Origin: Agarilytica sp045430305
Lineage (GTDB): Bacteria; Pseudomonadota; Gammaproteobacteria; Pseudomonadales; Cellvibrionaceae
Length of the DNA: 64,000 nucleotides
Assembly: GCA_045430305.1 (NCBI GenBank)
Contig: JAILXW010000001.1
Coordinates: 62,001-126,000 of the forward strand
Direction of reading: 5' to 3'
Part shown: positions 1 through 8,628 of the stretch, piece by piece
Numbering within the stretch: the stretch's first letter is position 1
How the letters are laid out: the number at the start of each line of letters is the position of its first letter
The notes under the pieces: model-generated
What the model was told of the DNA's origin: nothing
The model's database searches: none
Seen by the model: only the letters and a program-made list of their open reading frames with translations
Position numbers and translations under genes: made by a program

Positions 1-230
1 ACTATCTGTAACAGGGTGTTTTGGCCTGCCTGGTTCCGTTGTTCTGGTGGCGTGTTAGAATCGTTCAATATATGTAGCTGTGCCAGAAACGTTTGTTCTG
101 TCTCGCCTCGTAGGCTTTCTGAAGCCTCATCAAAAGGTGGCTGTTGTTTTATTTCGCGCTCTAGTTGTTGAAGTAGGTCTAGATGGTAGGCTTGGTAAGA
201 ATCGGAATGTTGTGGCAAGTTCGGGTTCAT
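1..230 (-). CDS. Unknown protein, N-terminal 76 residues (partial)
   Basis: On the minus strand an ATG at 228-230 opens a frame that stays open to the window edge, so only the first 76 codons are present. The peptide begins MNPNLPQHSDSYQAYHLDLL and is rich in Gln, Glu and Leu, with no signal peptide or membrane segment, suggesting a soluble cytoplasmic protein. It is divergent from the ABC transporter gene, with 52 bases between the start codons. No clear Shine-Dalgarno is visible. I do not recognise the family; the C-terminus lies outside the window. Confidence 0.55.
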   Translation of the reverse strand, partial: MNPNLPQHSDSYQAYHLDLLQQLEREIKQQPPFDEASESLRGETEQTFLAQLHILNDSNTPPEQRNQAGQNTLLQI

Positions 231-282
231 AAGAAAACACTTAAGCAATGGTATATTTTAGCAATCAAATTAGAGCAAGATT

Positions 283-1260
283 ATGACGTGGGCAATAGAA
301 ATACAAGCCTTAATGAAGACGTATGATGACGGTTTTCAAGCCTTGAAAGGTATTGACCTGCGGGTGGAAGAAGGTGACTTTTTTGCCCTTCTGGGCCCAA
401 ATGGTGCGGGTAAATCTACAACTATTGGCATCATTTCATCCTTGGTACGCAAAACCAGCGGCAAGGTACGCATTTTTGACTGTGATGTCGATGAAGACTT
501 TTCACTGGCGAAGCAATATCTAGGTGTGGTGCCGCAAGAGTTCAATTTTAATTATTTTGAGAAAGTGAAAGATATTGTTGCCACACAGGCGGGCTATTAC
601 GGAATTCCGCGGGGGCTTGCAAATGAACGCAGCGAAAAATATTTAAAATTACTCGGCCTGTGGGAAAAGCGTGAAGTGAAGGCGCGCATGCTTTCTGGGG
701 GTATGAAACGACGATTGATGATAGCGCGAGCGATGGTACACGAGCCAAAATTATTGATATTGGATGAACCCACGGCGGGGGTAGACATTGAGCTAAGGCG
801 CTCAATGTGGCAGTTCTTGGAAAAGCTCAATGCCGAAGGCACGACAATTATTTTAACCACTCACTATTTAGAAGAAGCTGAAAGCTTGTGTCGAAATATC
901 GCTATCATTAACGAGGGTGAAATTGTCGAAAATACAAGTGTAAAAGCGTTATTGGCCACGCTGAACCGAGAAACTTTTGTGCTAGATACTAAAGACACCG
1001 TTTCTTGTTGCCCACAAGTAAAAGGTTACGTGGTTAATAAAGTAGATGAGAGCTGTTTAGAAGTGGCGTTGGACAAAGGCCAATCCCTTAACGCTTTGTT
1101 CGTTGAGTTGAGCGCAAGCGGCATTGATGTCGTCAGTATGCGTAATAAAGTGAATCGTTTAGAAGAGTTGTTTGTGTCGCTTATCAAAAAGAATAAACCT
1201 GGCTCAGAATTAAAAAGCACAGGTCAAAACAAAAATAGTGAGGTGACACATGCAAGCTAG
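283..1260 (+). CDS. ABC transporter ATP-binding protein, YadG-like
   Basis: This 325-residue protein is the ATPase subunit of an ABC-2 type exporter. Visible motifs are Walker A GPNGAGKST at residues 38-46, the signature LSGGMKRRLMIARA near 138-151, Walker B LLILDEPTAGVD just after it, and the H-loop in TTHYLEEAE. The C-terminal 80 residues form the usual extension after the nucleotide-binding domain. It resembles E. coli YadG (about 308 aa), whose substrate is not established. The next gene, the permease, starts 11 bases before this stop, so the two are translationally coupled. Assignment to the YadG/ABC-2 family is secure; the transported substrate is unknown. Confidence 0.93.
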   Translation: MTWAIEIQALMKTYDDGFQALKGIDLRVEEGDFFALLGPNGAGKSTTIGIISSLVRKTSGKVRIFDCDVDEDFSLAKQYLGVVPQEFNFNYFEKVKDIVATQAGYYGIPRGLANERSEKYLKLLGLWEKREVKARMLSGGMKRRLMIARAMVHEPKLLILDEPTAGVDIELRRSMWQFLEKLNAEGTTIILTTHYLEEAESLCRNIAIINEGEIVENTSVKALLATLNRETFVLDTKDTVSCCPQVKGYVVNKVDESCLEVALDKGQSLNALFVELSASGIDVVSMRNKVNRLEELFVSLIKKNKPGSELKSTGQNKNSEVTHAS

Positions 1261-2023
1261 TGCTCAGCTCATAGCGTTTCGTACCATATTTCGACGTGAA
1301 GTTCGTCGCTTTATGCGTATATGGGTGCAAACACTTATTCCGCCTGTTATTACTATGGTGCTGTATTTTCTGATTTTCGGCAGTTTAATTGGTTCGCGAA
1401 TAGGGCAGATGGGCGGTTACGACTATATGGCTTTTGTCGTGCCGGGTTTGATCATGATGTCAGTCATCAATAATGCATACTCTAACGTGGTGTCTTCTTT
1501 TTACAGTGCAAAGTTTACCAAAAGTGTTGAAGAACTATTGGTAAGCCCTACGCCCAACTACATTATATTGTTAGGTTTTGTTTTTGGTGGTGCGTTACGC
1601 GGTTTAATGGTGGGCACCATCGTTACCTTTATTTCTTTATTTTTTACCAAACTGCATATCCATAATATATGGGTGGTAATCGCCGTGGTGTTTATGACAT
1701 CTTTGCTTTTTTCTTGCGCCGGTTTGATTAATGCAATTTATGCAAATTCTTTTGATGATATTTCCATAATCCCAACCTTTGTTTTAACGCCGTTGACTTA
1801 TTTAGGTGGGGTGTTTTACTCAATATCTCTATTGCCTGAATTTTGGCAGGGTGTGTCGCAATTCAACCCAGTGTTGTACATGGTAAACGCCTTTCGCTAC
1901 GGGTTCTTAGGGGTGTCTGATGTTGATGTGGGGCTGGCTTTTGCGGGAATCGGAGCGTTTTTGGCGGTTGTTTTTGCCTATTGTTTATACTTGCTGGAAA
2001 GCGGCGCGCGTTTGCGCAGCTAG
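1250..2023 (+). CDS. ABC-2 type permease, YadH-like
   Basis: A 257-residue integral membrane protein with about six hydrophobic segments, the partner permease of the preceding ATPase. It carries typical ABC-2 permease features: an N-terminal basic stretch (RREVRRFMRIW), then hydrophobic segments starting near residue 30, a conserved region around VEELLVSPTP, and FNPVLYMVNAFRYGFLG near the C-terminus. Length matches E. coli YadH (256 aa). The start overlaps the ATPase stop and is preceded by GAGGTGACAC. queF follows after 17 bases, so these three genes probably share a transcript, although queF functions in tRNA modification rather than export. Confidence 0.92.
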   Translation: MQASAQLIAFRTIFRREVRRFMRIWVQTLIPPVITMVLYFLIFGSLIGSRIGQMGGYDYMAFVVPGLIMMSVINNAYSNVVSSFYSAKFTKSVEELLVSPTPNYIILLGFVFGGALRGLMVGTIVTFISLFFTKLHIHNIWVVIAVVFMTSLLFSCAGLINAIYANSFDDISIIPTFVLTPLTYLGGVFYSISLLPEFWQGVSQFNPVLYMVNAFRYGFLGVSDVDVGLAFAGIGAFLAVVFAYCLYLLESGARLRS

Positions 2024-2040
2024 TTTTAGAGAGAAGAGCC

Positions 2041-2853
2041 ATGTCGATAGATGTAACGTTGGGCGAGAAGTCGCAGTACCCAGATCAATACTATGCAAGT
2101 CTGCTCGCGCCGATTCCTCGTAGCGACTCGCGTGAAAAATTGATAGGCACACACAACGGTTTGCCGTTTACAGGCGTAGATGTTTGGACTGCCTATGAGC
2201 TTTCTTGGCTCAATGAGAAGGGCTTACCGCAAGTTGCCATTGCTGAATTTTATTTTCCCGTAGAATCTGGTTTTATCGTCGAATCTAAATCGTTTAAGTA
2301 TTACCTCAACTCATTTAATCAAAGCAGTTTTGCTTCCTGGCCGAACGTGATCGAAATCTTAGTGCGCGATTTAGGTCGTGCAGTTGGTGCAGAAGTAAAA
2401 GTGAAACTTTTTACCCTAGATGAGGGTTTTAATATAGATGCTCAACAGGGGCAATGTGTTGATCAGCTAGATGTGAGTATCGATACATATCAGCCTGCAT
2501 GCGAGTATTTGCATGTGCAGAAGGCCGAGGTAGAAAATGAACAAATCTATAGTCACTTACTTAAAAGCAATTGCCCTGTAACAGGGCAGCCCGATTGGGC
2601 AACTGTATGGCTCGAGTACAGCGGCAGTAAAATTTCTGACGAGGGGTTTCTTAAATACATCGTGTCTTTTCGTCAGCATCAAGACTTTCATGAAAACTGC
2701 GTAGAAAAAATATTCTTCGATATTATGCACGCATGTAAACCAAAAAAACTGAGTGTTTATGCCCGCTATACTCGCCGTGGTGGGTTAGATATTAATCCAT
2801 TTCGTACTAACTGCGCGCGTGATCTTCCTTTTAAACGGCTTAGTCGTCAGTAG
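2041..2853 (+). CDS. queF: NADPH-dependent 7-cyano-7-deazaguanine reductase
   Basis: QueF reduces preQ0 to preQ1 with NADPH in queuosine biosynthesis. The 270-residue product is the long, YqfB-type bimodular form (E. coli QueF is 282 aa). Conserved segments include YELSWLNEKGLPQVA, the ESKSFKYYLNSFNQ motif that binds NADPH, the catalytic cysteine in LLKSNCPVTGQPDW, FHENCVEKIF, and the C-terminal YARYTRRGGLDINPFR. A longer frame opens at 1981, but the ATG at 2041 is preferred because AGAGAAGAG lies just upstream and the protein then begins at the usual place. It closely follows the yadGH-like pair, and converges with the cyclase gene. Confidence 0.96.
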   Translation: MSIDVTLGEKSQYPDQYYASLLAPIPRSDSREKLIGTHNGLPFTGVDVWTAYELSWLNEKGLPQVAIAEFYFPVESGFIVESKSFKYYLNSFNQSSFASWPNVIEILVRDLGRAVGAEVKVKLFTLDEGFNIDAQQGQCVDQLDVSIDTYQPACEYLHVQKAEVENEQIYSHLLKSNCPVTGQPDWATVWLEYSGSKISDEGFLKYIVSFRQHQDFHENCVEKIFFDIMHACKPKKLSVYARYTRRGGLDINPFRTNCARDLPFKRLSRQ

Positions 2854-2883
2854 TGATCTTGATTGGTATGGTAAGAGTGTGGT

Positions 2884-4266
2884 TTAAATGATTTTATCTT
2901 TAATGCGCTCTGTAAGGTTTTCAAGAGAATCGACAATTTTATCTTTTTCGTAGTTACGTATTTTGTTTAGGTCTACATGTAGCGAAAAGCCTTGAGTGTT
3001 TTCTTCAAAATAACTTTGGTTTGCACCGAGATCCTTGCGGTAGTCTACGACTTGATACACCTTAATCGGGTGACTAAAACCTTTAACCGTGATTTCGCCT
3101 TTATCTTGGCACATGATGACGTCTTTAATTAAAGACCAGGTTTCATGTGAGACAAGAATCTCATTTGCCTCAGCGGCAGATTCTAGTCGGCTGGCCAAAT
3201 TAACGTGAGTTCCCAGCGCTGTGTAGTCCATGTAGTGGCTGCTTCCGAAAGTGCCCACGGTACTGTAGCCAGTGTTAATCCCCATTCGAATACGCAAAGG
3301 TTTTTTGATTCCTTGATTGAACCACAGGTTTTGAAGTTCTTTCATTTTTTTACGCATTTCAATTGCCATTGAAACGCAGCGCACACAGTCTGCTTTGAGG
3401 CTCTCGGATTGAGAGTCTCCAAAAAGGACCATCAAACCATCCCCCATGAACTTATCTACATTGCCTTTGTGATGGACGACGATTTTTGTCATTTCCGTCA
3501 GGTACTGGTTCAAAAGTGTCTCGACGGTTTCTGACTCGAGCTCTTCAGAAAGAGAGCTAAAGCCTTGAATGTCAGAGAAGAAAATCGTAATGCGTTTGCG
3601 TACGGTTTTAAGAGACTTTTCTCTGCCTTCGTTAATAGAGTGCCAAACTGTGGGGGTCAGGTAGTGGGCCAGTTTATGAGTGCGAGCTTTATGTAATCTA
3701 GCGTCGCTAAAAATTTGATGCGAGTTTTGTTTTAAGCGAAGAATATAAAAATGTAAATAAAATGCGTATGCACAAAAATAGGTGAAGGTGCTAACAATAC
3801 TGGCAAGGCCAATATTTATGTCGCTCTCAAACGTCCAGGTTGGTTCCCAGAATAGAAAGGTGAGCGCTACACCACAAGAAAAAGAAAAGTTGTCAATGAG
3901 CCATTTTTTCCAACCGCCTACGATAAACCCATTGAATTGAATCATAATGACAAATAGCAATGTCGGAAGAACGGTGAATTGAATGAAGCTCAAAATAAAA
4001 CCAATTAGAGCGGCATCTGTTACACATAGGGCTTGAAAGCTGCGCTCAAATCGACCTTGTTTTACAAGTTTTAAATATATGTAGGTCAGTAGGGTATAGA
4101 GGTAAGTAATCGACATTAAAGCAATATCGATTTCTCTTGCTACGCTAGAGAAGCTCATAGAAGCGACCGTTGACGCTGCGCCAATACAAATGATTGCTCG
4201 AAGTTCTGAGCGATGCAGGGTGATGGGCGGTCGTGCCGCGCCTCTAGGGCTGGAGTCTTGCTTCAT
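2884..4266 (-). CDS. Membrane-bound class III adenylate/guanylate cyclase
   Basis: 460 residues: several hydrophobic segments at about 22-180 (probably five or six membrane passes), then a cytoplasmic class III cyclase domain at about 225-408. The catalytic set is complete: metal-binding D232 in FFSDIQGF, K272 and D276 in DKFMGDGL, D347/T349 in MDYTALG, and the transition-state N356 and R360 in NLASRLES. K272 with D347/T349 favours ATP, so cAMP is the likely product. The C-terminal 50 residues are charged. Convergent with queF and upstream of the coiled-coil gene read in the same direction; 75 bases separate them. The signal sensed by the membrane part is unknown. Confidence 0.9.
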   Translation of the reverse strand: MKQDSSPRGAARPPITLHRSELRAIICIGAASTVASMSFSSVAREIDIALMSITYLYTLLTYIYLKLVKQGRFERSFQALCVTDAALIGFILSFIQFTVLPTLLFVIMIQFNGFIVGGWKKWLIDNFSFSCGVALTFLFWEPTWTFESDINIGLASIVSTFTYFCAYAFYLHFYILRLKQNSHQIFSDARLHKARTHKLAHYLTPTVWHSINEGREKSLKTVRKRITIFFSDIQGFSSLSEELESETVETLLNQYLTEMTKIVVHHKGNVDKFMGDGLMVLFGDSQSESLKADCVRCVSMAIEMRKKMKELQNLWFNQGIKKPLRIRMGINTGYSTVGTFGSSHYMDYTALGTHVNLASRLESAAEANEILVSHETWSLIKDVIMCQDKGEITVKGFSHPIKVYQVVDYRKDLGANQSYFEENTQGFSLHVDLNKIRNYEKDKIVDSLENLTERIKDKII

Positions 4267-4341
4267 TGCGTGAGTGTGGCTTGTAAGTAAGGTTATTGTT
4301 GTTGGGCGATGGGTGGTTCGCCTTGATGAAGCGTGTTTGTA

Positions 4342-5640
4342 TTAGTTGCCGATTTTTAGATCGAGGTATTTCTCTTCAAGGTTGGCGTAGCGCTCTTCTA
4401 GATCGGTTAGATCTTTCTTAAGTTTCTTAGCTTCGCCAGAGTCTACGACCATCGGAGACGCACTGCTTTCTTCTTTTAGTTTTTTATTCAGCTTTCGATT
4501 TTCAGATGTTAAAGCGTACACTTTTAATTCAAACTCATCCTTCTGTTTACGTATTTCAGACATTTGCGTTTTAAGTGATGGGAGCGCTTTTAGTCTGCCT
4601 TTTAACTGATCTAGCTCTTTATGTGTGTTTTGTAATTCGTCTTCCATAAGTTGAATGCAGGTGTCAGACTCTTGCATGAAGCGTTTTTGCTTTTCCAACT
4701 CTGTTTTCAGGCCGTCAACAATTTCATTTCGGTCTTCATCGGTTGTGGCACCCTTAAGCTTTTCTTCGAGTTCAGTAATAATTTTGTGTTGGTCGGCAGT
4801 CATAATGCGTAAATGACGTAGCTCACCCGCCGTTTTTTCGTCGGTTATTTTGACTGTTTCAATGATGGTTTCAGGCGCAGCAACACCATCTTGAATCATG
4901 CCGTCGATGCTAGTGTAGGCTTCATGATAATTTTTTAGCGAAGATTCGAAGCGATCACTGTCTTCTACCTGGGAGGCCATTTCAGACAAGTCATTAAAAT
5001 GCACTTGTGCTTCTTGTTTGCTCGCTTCCCATTTTTCTTCCAAATCGAAATACAGGGCCTTGAACTTCTCAAGATTATTGATGCGCTTTTTCGTGCTGAG
5101 CAGCTCTTGGTTGAGCGCGTCTAAATCTTCATGGTTTGAAACTTCTTCTGGCTCTGGCATGTAGTCTTCATAAAAGTCGAAGATCTGCTGGTATTTACCT
5201 CTAATTTTCGACCAATCGAATGCCGTGTCATCCTCGAACTCGATTGCGGCCATCACTGCTTCTTTTTCTGCTAGCAGCATCGCATATCGAAGTGCGGCGG
5301 CGCGGCGGGGCAGTTCAGTATCTGGCGCAAGATCAAGTACGATATCGCGATCTGGCTCCAGGCTTGTGTGGTGCTCTCGGGTTATTTCAATTTGGTCATT
5401 GATTTGATCAAGAAATGTTTTGCAAACATCGGCGTGACTTTCTGGCTCTTCTTCCTGGGGTTCTTGTGGTGCAGATGACTTAGCTGATTTGAGGTCTTCA
5501 ACCAGTTCTAGCATACGGTCTTGAAGCTTCTTTATTACCCGCTTCTGGGAACGATTCTGAATAAACAAAAATAAGCAAACCACGAGCAAAACTAGCGCGA
5601 TTTCGGCTGCTGCAATTAACGCTATGTTGTCGAATGGCAT
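4342..5640 (-). CDS. One-TM protein with long cytoplasmic coiled coil, unknown function
   Basis: With the ATG at 5640 the product has 432 residues: an N-terminal membrane anchor (about residues 5-26, ALIAAAEIALVLLVVCLFLF), a basic patch after it, then almost entirely charged, heptad-like helix with two long coiled-coil stretches near the middle and C-terminus (ending DLEERYANLEEKYLDLKIGN). An in-frame ATG at 5766 would add 42 residues that hide the anchor; I prefer 5640. The layout resembles structural or scaffold proteins anchored in the inner membrane, but I do not recognise the family. It lies upstream of, and reads the same way as, the adenylate cyclase, so the two may be co-transcribed. 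Confidence 0.75.
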   Translation of the reverse strand: MPFDNIALIAAAEIALVLLVVCLFLFIQNRSQKRVIKKLQDRMLELVEDLKSAKSSAPQEPQEEEPESHADVCKTFLDQINDQIEITREHHTSLEPDRDIVLDLAPDTELPRRAAALRYAMLLAEKEAVMAAIEFEDDTAFDWSKIRGKYQQIFDFYEDYMPEPEEVSNHEDLDALNQELLSTKKRINNLEKFKALYFDLEEKWEASKQEAQVHFNDLSEMASQVEDSDRFESSLKNYHEAYTSIDGMIQDGVAAPETIIETVKITDEKTAGELRHLRIMTADQHKIITELEEKLKGATTDEDRNEIVDGLKTELEKQKRFMQESDTCIQLMEDELQNTHKELDQLKGRLKALPSLKTQMSEIRKQKDEFELKVYALTSENRKLNKKLKEESSASPMVVDSGEAKKLKKDLTDLEERYANLEEKYLDLKIGN

Positions 5641-5987
5641 ATTCTGCCGAGCCTTTTGTTTAGTTTTGCGCGCCAAATGAGCGCAATTATCATTATGACT
5701 TGAGTATGGTCCAGAAAAACGATATTCGCGACTTTTGGTAAGATAAACCCCTGAATTCATAGACATTTTTTCAGGAAGTGTGCATTTAGTCTATGTGTTG
5801 GCAGGCTTGATGGTGTGAATAGTTTAAAATTTGTTCAGAGGTGGTGTCCGTCTGAGGTCTAAAAGTTGGAAAATCGCTAAAGAATTTGGTCGCGCGCCAC
5901 CTTCGGCTTTGGTAATCGACTATTATTATCAGTGCGAGGCAGTGGTATAGAAAAAGGCACAACAATAATATTGCCAGGGTAGAGCAC

Positions 5988-8024
5988 GTGACTCATCTAA
6001 TTCGCAGGCTAATCAGTATCGCGGATAGCTACCCTAGAGTGGCGATGTTCGTGTTCCTGACTGTCTCTGCTTCTAGCGCTCAGGCTGATTCTAGAGCCTC
6101 ACCTCAGATTGAAACGATGTTTACGCTCAGCCTGGAAGAGCTGATGTCGATTCGTGTGGTCTCCAAAAAAGAAGAAAATATTGGGCAATCGCCTGCCATC
6201 GTATCCACCTATTCTCGGGAACATTTGCACGCCTTAGGTTTGAGTAACTTGAGGGATGTTTTGCATTTTGTGACGAGTATAGAGGCGATCGAAGATACCA
6301 ACGGCACAACCGTATTCCAAATTCGCGGCTTGCCTAGTGATTCAAACCAGAAGAACCTCTTTTTGCTTGACGGCGTTCCATACTGGTCTGTTGAAAATGG
6401 TGAAATCCCCATTGAGGGAATTCCCTTCTCTGCGATAGACAAAGTTGAAGTGATACGTGGCCCTGGGTCGGTTTTATACGGTACTAACGCTTCTGCCGGT
6501 GTTATCAATGTGGTAACTCGGAATGAAAAAAGTGTAGATGTGGGCTTGTTGGTCAATAGCGAAAATAAAAAACGTCTGAGTGTGTACAGTAGTTTTTCTG
6601 TCGCTGAGGGCATTGAGGTTGTTCTGTCTGGTGAGGTCCAGCGTGATGAAGGTTACGAGTACAGCGTTAATAATGCCTTCGAGATAGATCCGTGTTTTTG
6701 TTTTCCGGAAACCGCATCTGGTGACAACCTTAGAAAATTAGAATACGAATCGTTACTATTAAAAAATGCTTGGAACAACTTCTCGCTGACATTTCAGCAT
6801 GTTTTGTCAGAAAATGCGGGGGACTCTAATGGTTCAATATATTCCCCCTCGACAGTGGTCGAAAGAGGCCAATTGTTCAGTCTGGGCTATAAAAATACGT
6901 TTGATGGTATAGAGCTTGATGTGTACGCAGATCTAAACCGATACGCAAGAGAGGTCCGCACAGAAAACTTACTGGGTTTCTTCTTTTTGCCTGGTGACGG
7001 AAAAATTGGTTTCGAAAATAACGGAACTAAAAATAAACGACTTCGATTTGGTGTAATGAGCGATATCCCGATACAAGAGAATGTTTCTTTACTCTTGGGG
7101 GTAGAGTCAGAAGAGCGTGAAATCGAGAATCAAAAGTTTCGCGATGATGTAAATGGGGCCAATGTCACTGCTTTAACGCAGGCTCCTTATAATCAGCCTT
7201 TTGTGATTCAGCCTGATGGAAGTATCTTACTTATTCAAGAAAGCAAAAGTCGTGAGCATGCCGCTGTTAGCCAATTCGATTATCGCTGGAAAGAGTTTAG
7301 GGCGGTGGTTGGCGTACGTTATGTTGATAACAAGGATTATGGACAGAAATATTCGCCAAGGGGGGCGCTTGTTTATAATTTAGATAAAAAAAGCGCAGTA
7401 AAACTCTTGTACTCAGAAGGTTTTAATTCCCCCAATTTTAGCCAAAGTGCAGGAACGGATATATTTGGTGTGCCTCAAGATGATTTAGTCATTGCAGCAG
7501 AAAAAATTCGTTCCTGGGATCTCGCGTATTCACGTACCAGCACTAATCACCACATAGTACTGGCGGCTTTTCGAATAGAGGCCGTCGATTTAATTAATAA
7601 TTTTGCTAACGATTCAGAATTTGTAAGGCGAGAGGGTTTAGAGTTCGATTACCGAGCTCAACACAGATTCGGGAGTGTGTATATGGGTGTTACCTATGTA
7701 GGCCAGGCAAATACACAAGCAGACGATATGGCCGCTTTCTTTACGCCAAAATGGCTAGGTAAGTTTGGGGTTTCATATGTTCACGGCAATCACAACTTAG
7801 GGTCTTCTATTCGTGCAGCAAGCGAACGGGCTAGGGTAGAAGGTTACGAGTTAGTGAATATCGAGTACGTATACAGTATGAGTAACACCCACTCTATTGG
7901 TGTTGGCGTAAGGAACCTTCTGGATCAATCCATCATGCATGCAGATGTGAGGGGCGCTTCCTCGCGTGAAATACAGGGCGAAGCTCGGCGCCATTTTGAA
8001 GCGCATTTAACTATGCGTTTTTAA
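5988..8024 (+). CDS. TonB-dependent outer-membrane receptor
   Basis: 678 residues from a GTG start; AGGGTAGAG sits just upstream. The first 34 residues form a signal peptide ending SASSAQA. The plug domain (about residues 55-180) shows LSLEELMSIRVVSKKEENIG, the LRDVL and FQIRGLP segments, DKVEVIRGPGSVLYGTNAS and GVINVVTR, all typical of TonB-dependent receptor plugs. The rest is a 22-strand-type barrel ending in aromatic F (HLTMRF). The N-terminal pattern LSLEELM-x-IxVxS is common in CirA-like and polysaccharide-associated receptors. Substrate cannot be read from sequence: siderophore, vitamin or oligosaccharide are all possible. No TonB, ExbB or ExbD gene is near. An alternative ATG at 6045 would leave a signal peptide without its basic start. 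Confidence 0.92.
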   Translation: MTHLIRRLISIADSYPRVAMFVFLTVSASSAQADSRASPQIETMFTLSLEELMSIRVVSKKEENIGQSPAIVSTYSREHLHALGLSNLRDVLHFVTSIEAIEDTNGTTVFQIRGLPSDSNQKNLFLLDGVPYWSVENGEIPIEGIPFSAIDKVEVIRGPGSVLYGTNASAGVINVVTRNEKSVDVGLLVNSENKKRLSVYSSFSVAEGIEVVLSGEVQRDEGYEYSVNNAFEIDPCFCFPETASGDNLRKLEYESLLLKNAWNNFSLTFQHVLSENAGDSNGSIYSPSTVVERGQLFSLGYKNTFDGIELDVYADLNRYAREVRTENLLGFFFLPGDGKIGFENNGTKNKRLRFGVMSDIPIQENVSLLLGVESEEREIENQKFRDDVNGANVTALTQAPYNQPFVIQPDGSILLIQESKSREHAAVSQFDYRWKEFRAVVGVRYVDNKDYGQKYSPRGALVYNLDKKSAVKLLYSEGFNSPNFSQSAGTDIFGVPQDDLVIAAEKIRSWDLAYSRTSTNHHIVLAAFRIEAVDLINNFANDSEFVRREGLEFDYRAQHRFGSVYMGVTYVGQANTQADDMAAFFTPKWLGKFGVSYVHGNHNLGSSIRAASERARVEGYELVNIEYVYSMSNTHSIGVGVRNLLDQSIMHADVRGASSREIQGEARRHFEAHLTMRF

Positions 8025-8137
8025 TGCCCTTGGCGAGTTAGTCGAGAGCGGGCATAAGCGTGAATCGTCAGAAAGCCGTGTTAAGCATTTGGATTATGTG
8101 AATCACATTCCCCTCCCTTTTTGGGTTCCTGTTTTAA

Positions 8138-8160
8138 TGATAAGAATAGTTATCGTTATG
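8138..8160. promoter_or_regulatory. Possible Fur-like box
   Basis: An AT-rich element between the receptor and hipB contains GATAA and TTATC as an inverted repeat separated by six bases, within TGATAAGAATAGTTATC. It resembles half of the Fur consensus but not the complete 19-mer. It sits downstream of the TonB receptor and about 120 bases before hipB, an odd place for control of the receptor. Offered as a weak candidate only. Confidence 0.25.
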
Positions 8161-8238
8161 CCTTTTGTTTTAGCTTAGTGGTAAGAAATCTAGCCCTTAT
8201 TGATCATTTTCTCTTTTTGTGATAAGTTTTACTTTCGT

Positions 8239-8260
8239 TAAAGCTGATTTTTAAGCTTTA
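8239..8260. promoter_or_regulatory. Candidate HipB operator
   Basis: A perfect 7-base inverted repeat, TAAAGCT and AGCTTTA, separated by eight bases, ends 20 bases before the preferred hipB start codon. The known E. coli HipB operator is TATCC-N8-GGATA, so the eight-base spacing is the same although the arms differ. This suggests autoregulation of the pair. Only one copy was found, whereas E. coli has several. Confidence 0.5.
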
Positions 8261-8280
8261 TGCAAAGAAAGGTTATCTTT

Positions 8281-8628
8281 ATGTCTTTTTTGGCCATGAC
8301 TGATGAAGCTGTTGCTGCTGAACTTGGTCGCCGTATTGAGCAGCTACGCCTAGAGCGGAATATGACCCAGCAAGCGCTTGCCGATGCGGTAGGTTTGTCG
8401 CGTGTAACCTACGGCAAGCTTGAATCGGGGGAGGCTAAATTGGTGAATGTAATTTCTGTGTTGCGAGCATTGGATCAGTTGCCTTTGCTTGAGAAAAGTT
8501 TTCCGGAGACAGTGTTTAGCCCGATGGAATTACTGAAGTTGCAAGGGAAGAAGCGCCAGCGTGCGCGAAGTTCTACGAAAAGAGCCGATGTACAGCAGCG
8601 TTCAAGTGACAAAGGCTTAGATTGGTAA
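8281..8628 (+). CDS. hipB: HipB-like antitoxin, XRE-type HTH regulator
   Basis: A 115-residue protein with an N-terminal Cro/C1-type helix-turn-helix at about residues 12-60 (LGRRIEQLRLERNMTQQALADAVGLSRVTY is the core region; segments quoted in parts: MTQQALADAVGLSR and GKLESGEAKL). The C-terminal 45 residues are basic (GKKRQRARSSTKRA). The start at 8281 is chosen because AAGAAAGG lies eight bases upstream; a frame opening at 8260 would add seven residues and would overlap the candidate operator. The stop TAA overlaps the ATG of hipA by one base (TAATG), so the two are translationally coupled. Expected role: bind and neutralise the kinase and repress the operon. Confidence 0.88.
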   Translation: MSFLAMTDEAVAAELGRRIEQLRLERNMTQQALADAVGLSRVTYGKLESGEAKLVNVISVLRALDQLPLLEKSFPETVFSPMELLKLQGKKRQRARSSTKRADVQQRSSDKGLDW

